From contig JAJDTM010000042.1 in assembly GCA_022827185.1 (NCBI GenBank), positions 1-64,000 on the forward strand: a stretch of 64,000 bases of DNA, given 5' to 3'. A program made the translations under genes and the position numbers. This stretch comes from Candidatus Poribacteria bacterium (GTDB lineage: Bacteria > Poribacteria > WGA-4E > WGA-3G). The notes below the pieces were generated by a model. That model saw only the letters and a list, made by a program, of their open reading frames with translations, did no database searches and was not told where the DNA came from. This document shows, piece after piece, positions 34,776-42,182 of this stretch. Position 1 is the first letter of the stretch. Every line of letters begins with the position of its first letter.

Positions 34776-35697
34776 TATGTCTGCCGTGACGACGTATCCA
34801 CTCAAGGATCGTATCAACAAAGTCTCCGTTCACGATTTCGCCACGCTACCGGAATCAGAGATAGGCCTGTCGCCGTTTCTGGCGAGTCTTCCGAAGATCC
34901 TCAAAGCACCGGACTTCCTTGCACTGGTTGACGACATCGTCGCTGCGTACCAGCACAAAAAACCGGTTATTGTGATGATGGGTGGACACGTCATCAAGTG
35001 TGGATTAAGCCCACTCTTAATCGACTTGGTAAAACGCGGTGTGATTACTGGATTCGCTTTCAACGGTGCAAGCAGCATCCACGACTTTGAGATCGCGCTC
35101 ATCGGCGAGACTTCCGAGGATGTCTCCGCTTATCTCCAGACCGGTCAGTTCGGGATGTGGGAAGAGACCGGACATTTGATGAACACCGCAATTCAGCACG
35201 CCGCAGACACAGGCATCGGAATGGGTGAAGCGTTGGGCAAACAACTGATAGAGATGGACGCGCCTTATAACGGATATAGTCTTCTTGCTGCAGGTGTTCA
35301 GTACGAGGTCCCGATCACGGTGCATGTCGCCATCGGCACGGATATTATCCATCAACATCCGAGTGCGAACGGTGCCGCCATCGGCGCGGCGAGTTTTACA
35401 GATTTTCAGTTATTGACGGCGTTAGTGCCGGATTTGGAAGGTGGTGGCGTTGTGTTGAATTTGGGTTCGGCTGTGATTCTGCCGGAGGTTTTCCTGAAGG
35501 TGTTGACGATCGCTCGGAACTTGGGGCGGACGGTATCCCACTTCACCGCTGCTAATTTCGACATGAATCAGCAATATCGTCCGGTAGAAAACGTCGTTAA
35601 ACGTCCGACAGAGATGGGGGGTAAAGGGTATACCTTCACAGGACATCACGAGTTGATGATTCCACTTCTGACGCAGGCGATTAAGTCGCGCTTGTGA
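34750..35697 (+). CDS. Conserved protein, Rossmann-like; tentative deoxyhypusine-synthase-like fold
   Basis: A 315-residue soluble protein. Strongly patterned motifs are VIVMMGGHVIKCGLSPLLIDL (about 73-93), FNGASSIHDFEIALIGETSED (about 103-123), VPITVHVAIGTDIIHQHP (about 195-212) and VLNLGSAVILPEVFLK. The glycine-rich nucleotide-type turns and His/Asp residues suggest an NAD-linked or transferase enzyme. I associate it with a bacterial family sometimes labelled deoxyhypusine-synthase-like, but cannot confirm this. It overlaps the O-antigen ligase gene, hinting at a shared envelope-glycan role. Its last 17 bp overlap a decayed PIN gene on the other strand. Confidence 0.6.
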   Translation: MKKTRKPVDMSAVTTYPLKDRINKVSVHDFATLPESEIGLSPFLASLPKILKAPDFLALVDDIVAAYQHKKPVIVMMGGHVIKCGLSPLLIDLVKRGVITGFAFNGASSIHDFEIALIGETSEDVSAYLQTGQFGMWEETGHLMNTAIQHAADTGIGMGEALGKQLIEMDAPYNGYSLLAAGVQYEVPITVHVAIGTDIIHQHPSANGAAIGAASFTDFQLLTALVPDLEGGGVVLNLGSAVILPEVFLKVLTIARNLGRTVSHFTAANFDMNQQYRPVENVVKRPTEMGGKGYTFTGHHELMIPLLTQAIKSRL

Positions 35698-35824
35698 AGT
35701 ATTCATCGGAACTGAGCAAGAAGCTCCGCTGCTTTGACAATAAGAATTCCCTGATAACTTTGAAGAGGGAGTAAATGCTTCCTGAAATCAAAACATTTGT
35801 ATCATAAACTGCTATTGGTTGCAT
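35681..35824 (-). pseudogene. Truncated PIN-domain toxin remnant (VapC-like)
   Basis: The ATG at 35824 overlaps the stop of the antitoxin-like gene (GAATGCAACCAATAG). The 47-residue product begins MQPIAVYDTNVLISGS, the canonical PIN N-terminus with its first catalytic Asp. It stops at residue 47, inside the end of the opposite gene, whereas a full PIN toxin has about 130-140 residues. The other acidic metal ligands are therefore missing. The overlap geometry is that of a toxin-antitoxin operon, and the toxin looks 3'-deleted. Confidence 0.65.
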
Positions 35825-36069
35825 TCCCTGTCCTCATGAACAAGGTCATCAATAAAGTCTTCTCGCTCTTCTTCTGTCATAGTGTCCCAATTCAACCCGC
35901 GGGATACACAGAGTTGCCGGACTTGTGCCTCGGCATATTTCATTCGTTCTTCTTGCCCTACACTTGACCTTTCCGCAAGTGCAATCAAGACTGCTCGTTT
36001 TTCTTTTGGGGGCATCTGATGGATAAAATCAATAACCTGCTCGGTTGTTAACTTAATAGTAGCATTCAT
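35812..36069 (-). CDS. Small antitoxin-like protein
   Basis: 85 residues from ATG 36069, with AAAGGAG about 12 nt upstream. The N-terminal TIKLTTEQVIDFIHQMPPKEKR resembles short antitoxins that begin with a helix recognising their own operator. The C-terminus is acidic (TEEEREDFIDDLVHEDREC), as in toxin-neutralising tails. A PIN-toxin fragment starts within its stop codon. No specific antitoxin family was recognised; the assignment rests mainly on the neighbour. Confidence 0.6.
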   Translation of the reverse strand: MNATIKLTTEQVIDFIHQMPPKEKRAVLIALAERSSVGQEERMKYAEAQVRQLCVSRGLNWDTMTEEEREDFIDDLVHEDRECNQ

Positions 36070-36297
36070 CCTGCAGTTTCTCCTTTGGAAGAAAAGATTT
36101 TTAAATGAGCAATTTACGCGTGTAAACAAACCATCCAATGCATCAAGTTTACCATCACTGATTTCAAAATTCAAGTAAAAATAGCGGAAATTTGGTATAG
36201 GCATGGTAAAAGAAGAAGCGCGCTGTTGAAGCGCGCTTCTCAGGATACGCAATTGGTTATTCTGGAGTTGGTGCTATATTATGGAAGATATACTGTG

Positions 36298-37089
36298 CTA
36301 TTTTCCGTTTGAAAGACACATCAGCGACCCATCTGGAAGTCTAAATGTTTTTTTAAGTTCCGTCAACGATGCACGGATCGCCCGTAATTTTGGCAGCGAT
36401 GGAATGTGTAAATAGATTCTTAGGAGTTTGCTCCGTTTGATACTATCCACGCCTTCGTATCCCTCCAAAATTTTCTGATATGTTGAATAATTCATTTTAG
36501 ATTCTCCCAAATCTTGTGAGGCAGGTGTCCCCGAAATCGACCCCGATTTTTGCATAACGAGGTCGCTATAGGAGACAGCAACCGGGTCGGCAGTGCCAAG
36601 ATGTAGTGTATTTTTAACGTGCTGATGTTCGTCTATCGCTTCGGCTTCCGTTTGTCCTTGAAACACCGTTTCCAATTCGATAAATTGCCCTAAATCGGTA
36701 ACTGTATCAAGATGGATACGGGTGTTTTTGAACATCCAGACCTCTCGTTGTTTCTGGACGATTGTTTCGATCCCAAGCGCAACAGTTAGCAACGTTTTGA
36801 GAGTTGACGGATTCGTTACCTCGCTGAGTTGGTACTGACTATAGCGTGACTCGTTGTGATTCGGACGCTCATAGTAGATGAGCCACCCCTCACCTGTCTC
36901 ACTGATCTCACGTAATTTAAGACGTGGCTTGTAGATTTCTAATATAGAGGGATCTTTTACCTGCGTCACATAAAAATACGTATCAATTTGATTTATGGTT
37001 TCACGATGTGTAGCCTTTAAGTCAGAAAGTCTCGGATAGAGGCTTTCAAGCGACTGGCAATGTGCCTTGAATTCTAAATTTTTTGCCAT
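36298..37089 (-). CDS. CYTH-domain protein (class IV adenylate cyclase / triphosphatase-like)
   Basis: 263 residues. The N-terminal 175 form a CYTH tunnel domain: NLEFKA (residues 4-9, the ExExK-like strand reduced to E.K), RLKLRE near 56, WLIYYERP near 69, VQKQREVWMF near 110 and HLDTVTDLGQFIELE near 127. These charged residues bind triphosphate and metal. Family activities are cyclic-AMP synthesis or (thiamine/poly)triphosphate hydrolysis and cannot be separated here. A roughly 75-residue helical tail (SYDLVMQ onward) is extra. It is 24 bp downstream of a receiver-like gene in the same orientation. Confidence 0.82.
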   Translation of the reverse strand: MAKNLEFKAHCQSLESLYPRLSDLKATHRETINQIDTYFYVTQVKDPSILEIYKPRLKLREISETGEGWLIYYERPNHNESRYSQYQLSEVTNPSTLKTLLTVALGIETIVQKQREVWMFKNTRIHLDTVTDLGQFIELETVFQGQTEAEAIDEHQHVKNTLHLGTADPVAVSYSDLVMQKSGSISGTPASQDLGESKMNYSTYQKILEGYEGVDSIKRSKLLRIYLHIPSLPKLRAIRASLTELKKTFRLPDGSLMCLSNGK

Positions 37090-37113
37090 ATTTTAAAAGA
37101 TCGGTATCGTATT

Positions 37114-37716
37114 TTATTCGATTTCTGCAAAATCTTCATCAGATTGGAAATCATCAACACATGAGCGGTTGCAACGTTCACCGTGCGTTAGCAACCAGCA
37201 GGCGTGATGATTCAATTTAATAGCACTCGTGAGACAGGTACGCAACTGTTCAGGGTCGAAACCGCGTCCTAACAGGTAACTGTAGCTGCCGGCTCTCATT
37301 GCCTGTCGCCCTTCGTGGTCATTACGGACAATTGAGACGATTTTGACATGCGGCTGATACTTCTTAATAAACTCAATGAGCCGCGACCGTGAGAAACGGG
37401 TATTTTGGTCTACAATTACCATCCGATATTTTTGTATTTTCAACAGACCGATGGCTTCCGAGCTTCGCTCTGGAAAATCACATCCGTAGCCTTCGGAGCG
37501 GATGAGGTTCCGGACTTTGTCATGTAAATAACCATCACGTGAGACGAGCATTACACCGCCTTGCAATTCAGAGATGCCGAAGTCTTCTTGAATATCAAGT
37601 GGCACTCGAGCTTCGCGAGTTCGCCAATCTAAAGTCCGGCGGGCACGCCGCATTTGTTCGTTGACCTTATCAAGTCGCTCGTCTAAGTCTGGAAGTGGCT
37701 TAAAAAATTTTTTCAT
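37114..37716 (-). CDS. Receiver-like (CheY-type) single-domain regulator
   Basis: A 200-residue soluble protein. Residues about 54-175 follow the receiver pattern: GVMLVSRDGYLHDKVRNLIRSEGY, then KYRMVIVDQN with an Asp where the phospho-acceptor lies, then VKIVSIVRNDHEGRQAMRAGSYSYLLGRGFDPEQL. The acidic pair normally before the first strand end is replaced (VSRDG), so phosphorylation is uncertain. The N-terminal 50 residues are basic and helical. It is probably cotranscribed with the CYTH gene. Confidence 0.65.
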   Translation of the reverse strand: MKKFFKPLPDLDERLDKVNEQMRRARRTLDWRTREARVPLDIQEDFGISELQGGVMLVSRDGYLHDKVRNLIRSEGYGCDFPERSSEAIGLLKIQKYRMVIVDQNTRFSRSRLIEFIKKYQPHVKIVSIVRNDHEGRQAMRAGSYSYLLGRGFDPEQLRTCLTSAIKLNHHACWLLTHGERCNRSCVDDFQSDEDFAEIE

Positions 37717-37933
37717 TTTTTTCCTCTACTGCTAAAAGATACGAACTGGAGAACGTTACTCTATTCTATCGTATATATATGACAAATAGCAACCGATTTT
37801 TGTTGCTAAAAACCGCGAAATTCTATAAAATTCCCAGTATCAGGCACTCACAACCAAAACCGTCACAGTCGTAGGCACGCTCCGTGTGCCGTCACAGTTA
37901 TAGATACACCCCCAGCAAAAAGGATAGAAAAAA

Positions 37934-38983
37934 ATGTCTGTACCACAACTTCCACTCCCACAACATTTCGATGCCAATCAGGTAGCCCAAGTCTGGCGGA
38001 TCCCTTACCAAGAACGGCAGCAAGAGGCACTCACTTGGGCAGAACAACACGCAATACCTCCAGCATCTGATGACGATTTTCGGACCTGTCTGCTCCTTGT
38101 TGATGTCCAAAATACGTTCTGTATTCCGGGTTTTGAACTGTTTGTCGGTGGTCGGTCAGGAAATGGCGCGGTGGAGGACAATATTCGGTTGTGTCAGTTT
38201 ATTTATCGCAACCTACCGCATATTACCAAAATTGCTTGCACATTGGATACACATACGGCGATGCAGATATTCCACGAAGTCTTCTGGATTAACGATGCAG
38301 GTGAGCATCCGTTGCCCCTGCAGACCCTGATTACGCCAGAGGATATTGAAGCCAAGAAATGGCGTGTCAACCCTGCCGTTGTTAGCATCCTAAATCTCCC
38401 GAGTCACATTCCAGCATCACACCAATACGCGTGGCTCAAGGCGTACGGCGAGCACTACGTCAAAACACTTACTACGGATGGAAAATATCCGCTCACAATA
38501 TGGCCCTACCACGCAATGCTCGGTGGCATCGGACACGCCGTCGTCTCTGCGGTTGATGAAGCCGGCTTTTTCCATACAATCGCTCGTAAAACCCAGGTCC
38601 ATTATGAAATTAAAGGGCAAAACCCGTTGACCGAAAACTATTCTGTCTTACGTCCAGAAGTGCTTAACGACGCGGACGGTCAGCCAATCTCAGAAAAAAA
38701 TAGTAGGTTCCTCCAAATGCTTCTCGAATACGACCAAGTGGTTATCGCGGGGCAAGCAAAGAGCCACTGCGTTGCGTGGACTGTCAACGATCTACTTGCA
38801 GAAATTCAGCAGAGCGATGTAAAATTAGCCGAGAAAATTTATTTAGTGGATGACCTGACTTCACCGGTTGTTGTGCCAGGCGTGGTGGACTATACAGAAC
38901 CCGCAGACGCTGCGTTTGCCAAGGCTTCGGACGCGGGGATGCACGTGGTGCAGTCAACAAATCCGATTGGGGACTGGATGTAA
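37934..38983 (+). CDS. Isochorismatase-like cysteine hydrolase, enlarged
   Basis: A 349-residue member of the isochorismatase/nicotinamidase fold. The catalytic Asp lies in LLVDVQNTF near residue 55 and the nucleophilic Cys in GQAKSHCVAWTVNDL near 278. Typical members have about 180-220 residues. The extra length is an N-terminal roughly 45-residue extension and an insertion of about 90 residues between the Asp and Cys regions (ASHQYAWLKAYGEHY, LTIWPYHAMLGGIGH), which could form a lid or metal site. Substrate unknown. Confidence 0.8.
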   Translation: MSVPQLPLPQHFDANQVAQVWRIPYQERQQEALTWAEQHAIPPASDDDFRTCLLLVDVQNTFCIPGFELFVGGRSGNGAVEDNIRLCQFIYRNLPHITKIACTLDTHTAMQIFHEVFWINDAGEHPLPLQTLITPEDIEAKKWRVNPAVVSILNLPSHIPASHQYAWLKAYGEHYVKTLTTDGKYPLTIWPYHAMLGGIGHAVVSAVDEAGFFHTIARKTQVHYEIKGQNPLTENYSVLRPEVLNDADGQPISEKNSRFLQMLLEYDQVVIAGQAKSHCVAWTVNDLLAEIQQSDVKLAEKIYLVDDLTSPVVVPGVVDYTEPADAAFAKASDAGMHVVQSTNPIGDWM

Positions 38984-38993
38984 AGGCAAAGTC

Positions 38994-39027
38994 AACCCCC
39001 TAAATCCCCCTTATCAGGGGGACTTTA
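38994..39027 (+). repeat. CCCCCTAAATCCCCC hairpin repeat, copy 4, supplying a ribosome site
   Basis: The repeat ends GGGGGACTTTAAGAGGAG, so its 3' edge blends into the Shine-Dalgarno sequence of the MFS gene. Confidence 0.8.
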
Positions 39028-39041
39028 AGAGGAGACCCATT

Positions 39042-40304
39042 ATGGAAGATAGACGAAGAGAGTTTGGAACCTTCGCACGGTTGTCCGGGATGATGTTTCT
39101 ACAGTTCGCTATATGGGGTGCGTGGGCAGTGCTTATCGCTGGCCACATGCAAAACCTCGGATTTAGTGGTAAGCAGATTAGCTACGTCTTCGGCACGACC
39201 GCCATCGGTTCGATAATTTCCCCTATCATCGCCGGATGGATCGCGGATCGTTTAATGCCGGCACAAGTATTCGCAGCGATCTCTCACCTACTGGGGGGTG
39301 TCTGTCTTCTCATCGCGTGGCAGCAGACATCCTTCGCAATGATGTGGAGTATGATTTTCCTGCACGCCGTTCTCTATATGCCGACGATCGCACTGACCAA
39401 CGCGATTGCTTTTCACCACATGGGACAATCCGATAAATTTGGAAATATTCGGGTCTTCGGAACGCTCGGATGGATCGCTATTAACTGGATATTGAGTTTA
39501 TATCTCCGGTTCTGGGAGGGGCAAGAAACAACGTTACCACACGTCGGCGACTGCCTCCTTTTTGGTGCCGTGCTTTCATTCATGATGGGTATCTATTGCT
39601 TCACACTCCCGAATACGCCGCCAAGCAAAGCGGCGAAAAACCCTTACGCCTTTCTCGAAGCCTTCTCCCTTGTCTCAAATCGGAATTTCGCCGTGCTTCT
39701 GATTATCTCCTTTGTCGTCGCCATCGAGCTCCCTTTCTATTACAACTTGACCTACCTGTTTCTGACTGAAGCAGAACATGGCGTTGGACTTGCGGGAAGT
39801 AGTGCTAATTTTGCGATGAGTCTCGGACAGGTTGCCGAGGTTTTGCTTATGATCTTACTCTACCCGTGCCTGCGTCGGTTCGGCATGCGATTTACTATTT
39901 TCTTGGGCATCCTTGCGTGGCCCGTTCGATACGCTATCTTCGCCATTGGTGAGCCGGTGTGGTTGGTTGTCGGCGCGCAAACATTGCACGGCATTTGCTA
40001 TTCGTTCTTTTTCGTGGGTGGTATGATTGCTGTGGAACGATTGAGCGCGCAAGATATTCGTGCGAGTTCTCAGGCACTGCTCCTTTTTGTCACGAATGGG
40101 TTCGGCATGCTGGTTGGGCATATTGTCAGTGGACGCGTGCATGATTACTTCGCTTATCCAGACGGTGGGCACGCATGGGCAAAAATATTTATGGTGCCGA
40201 TTGTCATAACGGTTATTGCTGCGATCGTCTTCATCGTGTTGTTCAACGAAGAGAAATATCAAGCGGACGCGGCGGCAGTGGAACAAGACACTGCGAGTGC
40301 GTAA
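39042..40304 (+). CDS. MFS transporter, nucleoside/sugar:proton symporter-like
   Basis: A 420-residue inner-membrane protein with about 12 helices. It has the NupG/XapB-like pattern: MMFLQFAIWGAWAVLIAGHMQNLGFSGKQISYVFGTTAIGSIISPIIAGWIADR, and FGNIRVFGTLGWIAINWI near 125-142. ATG 39042 is preceded by AGAGGAG; the longer frame is rejected. A DUF4838 gene follows after 13 bp, so the transporter probably imports a product of that enzyme or its pathway. Confidence 0.85.
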   Translation: MEDRRREFGTFARLSGMMFLQFAIWGAWAVLIAGHMQNLGFSGKQISYVFGTTAIGSIISPIIAGWIADRLMPAQVFAAISHLLGGVCLLIAWQQTSFAMMWSMIFLHAVLYMPTIALTNAIAFHHMGQSDKFGNIRVFGTLGWIAINWILSLYLRFWEGQETTLPHVGDCLLFGAVLSFMMGIYCFTLPNTPPSKAAKNPYAFLEAFSLVSNRNFAVLLIISFVVAIELPFYYNLTYLFLTEAEHGVGLAGSSANFAMSLGQVAEVLLMILLYPCLRRFGMRFTIFLGILAWPVRYAIFAIGEPVWLVVGAQTLHGICYSFFFVGGMIAVERLSAQDIRASSQALLLFVTNGFGMLVGHIVSGRVHDYFAYPDGGHAWAKIFMVPIVITVIAAIVFIVLFNEEKYQADAAAVEQDTASA

Positions 40305-40317
40305 TTGAGGAGGAATT

Positions 40318-42018
40318 ATGTCAACTCAGAAAACACTCACCTTTCAACCTACTGGTGGCGATTTAGCGATTTCAGCGATTCAGGATTGGTGTATCACTGT
40401 CTCCGACGACGCTTCCACTTCTGAAAAATACGCCGCTGAAGAGTTCCAAAACGGGTTCAACCAAGCAACCGGATTGACGTTACCCCTTGTTACCGCACAG
40501 GATAACCCCAATGCTGATAACGGACAGATCGCTATCGGCGCATTAGCCACGTTGGGTGATGAAGCTATCCAAATCACTGTTGAAAGTGGACGCGTTCAGA
40601 TACAAGGTGGTCTACCGCGTGGTGTGCTCTATGCTGTATACCAGTTTCTTGAAGAACTTGTCGGCATCCGATTTTTGACCGCTGCGCATACGCATATACC
40701 CGATGCATCTGCGTTGAAAATCCGGTGTGGCAGTTACACCTACGCGCCACCGTTTTCGTTCCGTTGGAGTTATTACCGTGAGAACTCTGAGAACCCGGCA
40801 TTCGCGGCGAAACGGAAGGTCAACACTGTTACGGATGCAGAAAACCTCGGTGGGAAGACGCAACAGCAGCTGATTAACCACTCATTCCACGCGTTAGTGC
40901 CTTACGGTACATACGGCGAGAACCATCCTGAGTACTACGCACTCGTAGAAGGGAAACGGGATACGAATACGCATGGCGGCGGGCCGCAGCTCTGCGTGAC
41001 GCATCCGGATGTTATTGAGGTCGCCGCAGAAACCGCAATCCAGCAGCTCACAGATCGACCAGAAGCCACCAATATCAGCGTGAGTCAAGCGGATACGGCG
41101 GCATACTGCCGGTGTGAAACGTGCGAAGTCCTTAATGAGGCGGAAGATTCACCGATGGGATCGAATCTGACCTTCGTCAATGCCGTTGCGGAACGTATTG
41201 AGAAAGCACACCCGCACGTCAAAGTCGGAACACTCGCATACTGGTATACCCGCAAACCCCCCAAGACGGTGACACCTCGGCACAATGTGCAGATTCAACT
41301 CTGTAGCATTGAATGTTGCACCCTCCATGCCATTGATAACCCGGATTGTGAACAGAACCGAGCCTTTTGCCAAGATACCAACGAATGGGGCAAAATCTGT
41401 GACGACATCTGGATTTGGAATTATAACACCAATTTCCGATCTTATGATCTGCCCTTCCCGAATCTACGGAGTATTGCGCCGAATGTCCGCTACTTCTTAC
41501 GCAACAACGCTAAGGGTGTGTTTATGCAGGCAAACGGCAACGGGTTAACAGGCGAATTTTCCGATCTTCGGAATTACCTCATCTCACACCTTATCTGGGA
41601 TCCATATCTCGATGATGCGGCACTCTTAAACGAGTTCGTAAATCTCCACTACGAAGCCGCGGCACCCGCAATTCTCGAATACATCACCTTCCTCCACGAC
41701 AATGTTGAATCGAGAGGTCTCCATCCGCGATGTTTCCCGACCCCTGAAGATGTCGGTTTAGATGCGGAGAGTGCCCAGAAAGTTTTTGACTATTTCCAGC
41801 AAGCGTTAGTCCTCGCCGAAAAGCCTGAGATTCGGGCGCGCGTCGAAAAAGCCTCTATCCCTGCTTACAAAGCGATGCTCGTAGCCGGCGGCGACATGGA
41901 ATCCCAAAAACGGCAGACGCTGATTGATGAATACATCGCGCTGTGCGAACGTTACAACATGTCACACGCTGCAGAAACGCAAGCAGCGGAAGCATACTTT
42001 GAAGAACTGCGCAGTTAA
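40318..42018 (+). CDS. DUF4838 protein (glycoside-hydrolase-like)
   Basis: 566 residues, no signal peptide. The N-terminal roughly 125 residues resemble the alpha-glucuronidase-type beta domain (STSEKYAAEEFQNGF, GRVQIQGGLPRGVLYAVYQFLEELVGIRFL). The DUF4838 core follows, about 200-470 (ISVSQADTAAYCRCETC near 257, VKVGTLAYWYTRKPP near 300, IWIWNYNTNF near 362). A barrel-type fold and polysaccharide context are typical of the family, but no activity is established. The CRCETC cysteine pattern may bind metal. GAGGAGG precedes the ATG. Co-operonic with the MFS gene. Confidence 0.85.
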   Translation: MSTQKTLTFQPTGGDLAISAIQDWCITVSDDASTSEKYAAEEFQNGFNQATGLTLPLVTAQDNPNADNGQIAIGALATLGDEAIQITVESGRVQIQGGLPRGVLYAVYQFLEELVGIRFLTAAHTHIPDASALKIRCGSYTYAPPFSFRWSYYRENSENPAFAAKRKVNTVTDAENLGGKTQQQLINHSFHALVPYGTYGENHPEYYALVEGKRDTNTHGGGPQLCVTHPDVIEVAAETAIQQLTDRPEATNISVSQADTAAYCRCETCEVLNEAEDSPMGSNLTFVNAVAERIEKAHPHVKVGTLAYWYTRKPPKTVTPRHNVQIQLCSIECCTLHAIDNPDCEQNRAFCQDTNEWGKICDDIWIWNYNTNFRSYDLPFPNLRSIAPNVRYFLRNNAKGVFMQANGNGLTGEFSDLRNYLISHLIWDPYLDDAALLNEFVNLHYEAAAPAILEYITFLHDNVESRGLHPRCFPTPEDVGLDAESAQKVFDYFQQALVLAEKPEIRARVEKASIPAYKAMLVAGGDMESQKRQTLIDEYIALCERYNMSHAAETQAAEAYFEELRS

Positions 42019-42182
42019 TCATTCGTTGGCAGTTCTCTGAAGCGTCGGTAGCTGTTTTGTGTCAAAGTTAGCAGCGAAAACGCAGCATGCATTCTCACTG
42101 CGAAGCAGGCGCATGCGGATATACGGAATAGACACTTGAAACTTCAAATCCTCCTTATCGAACTGCAAAGTAATTTAAAATA

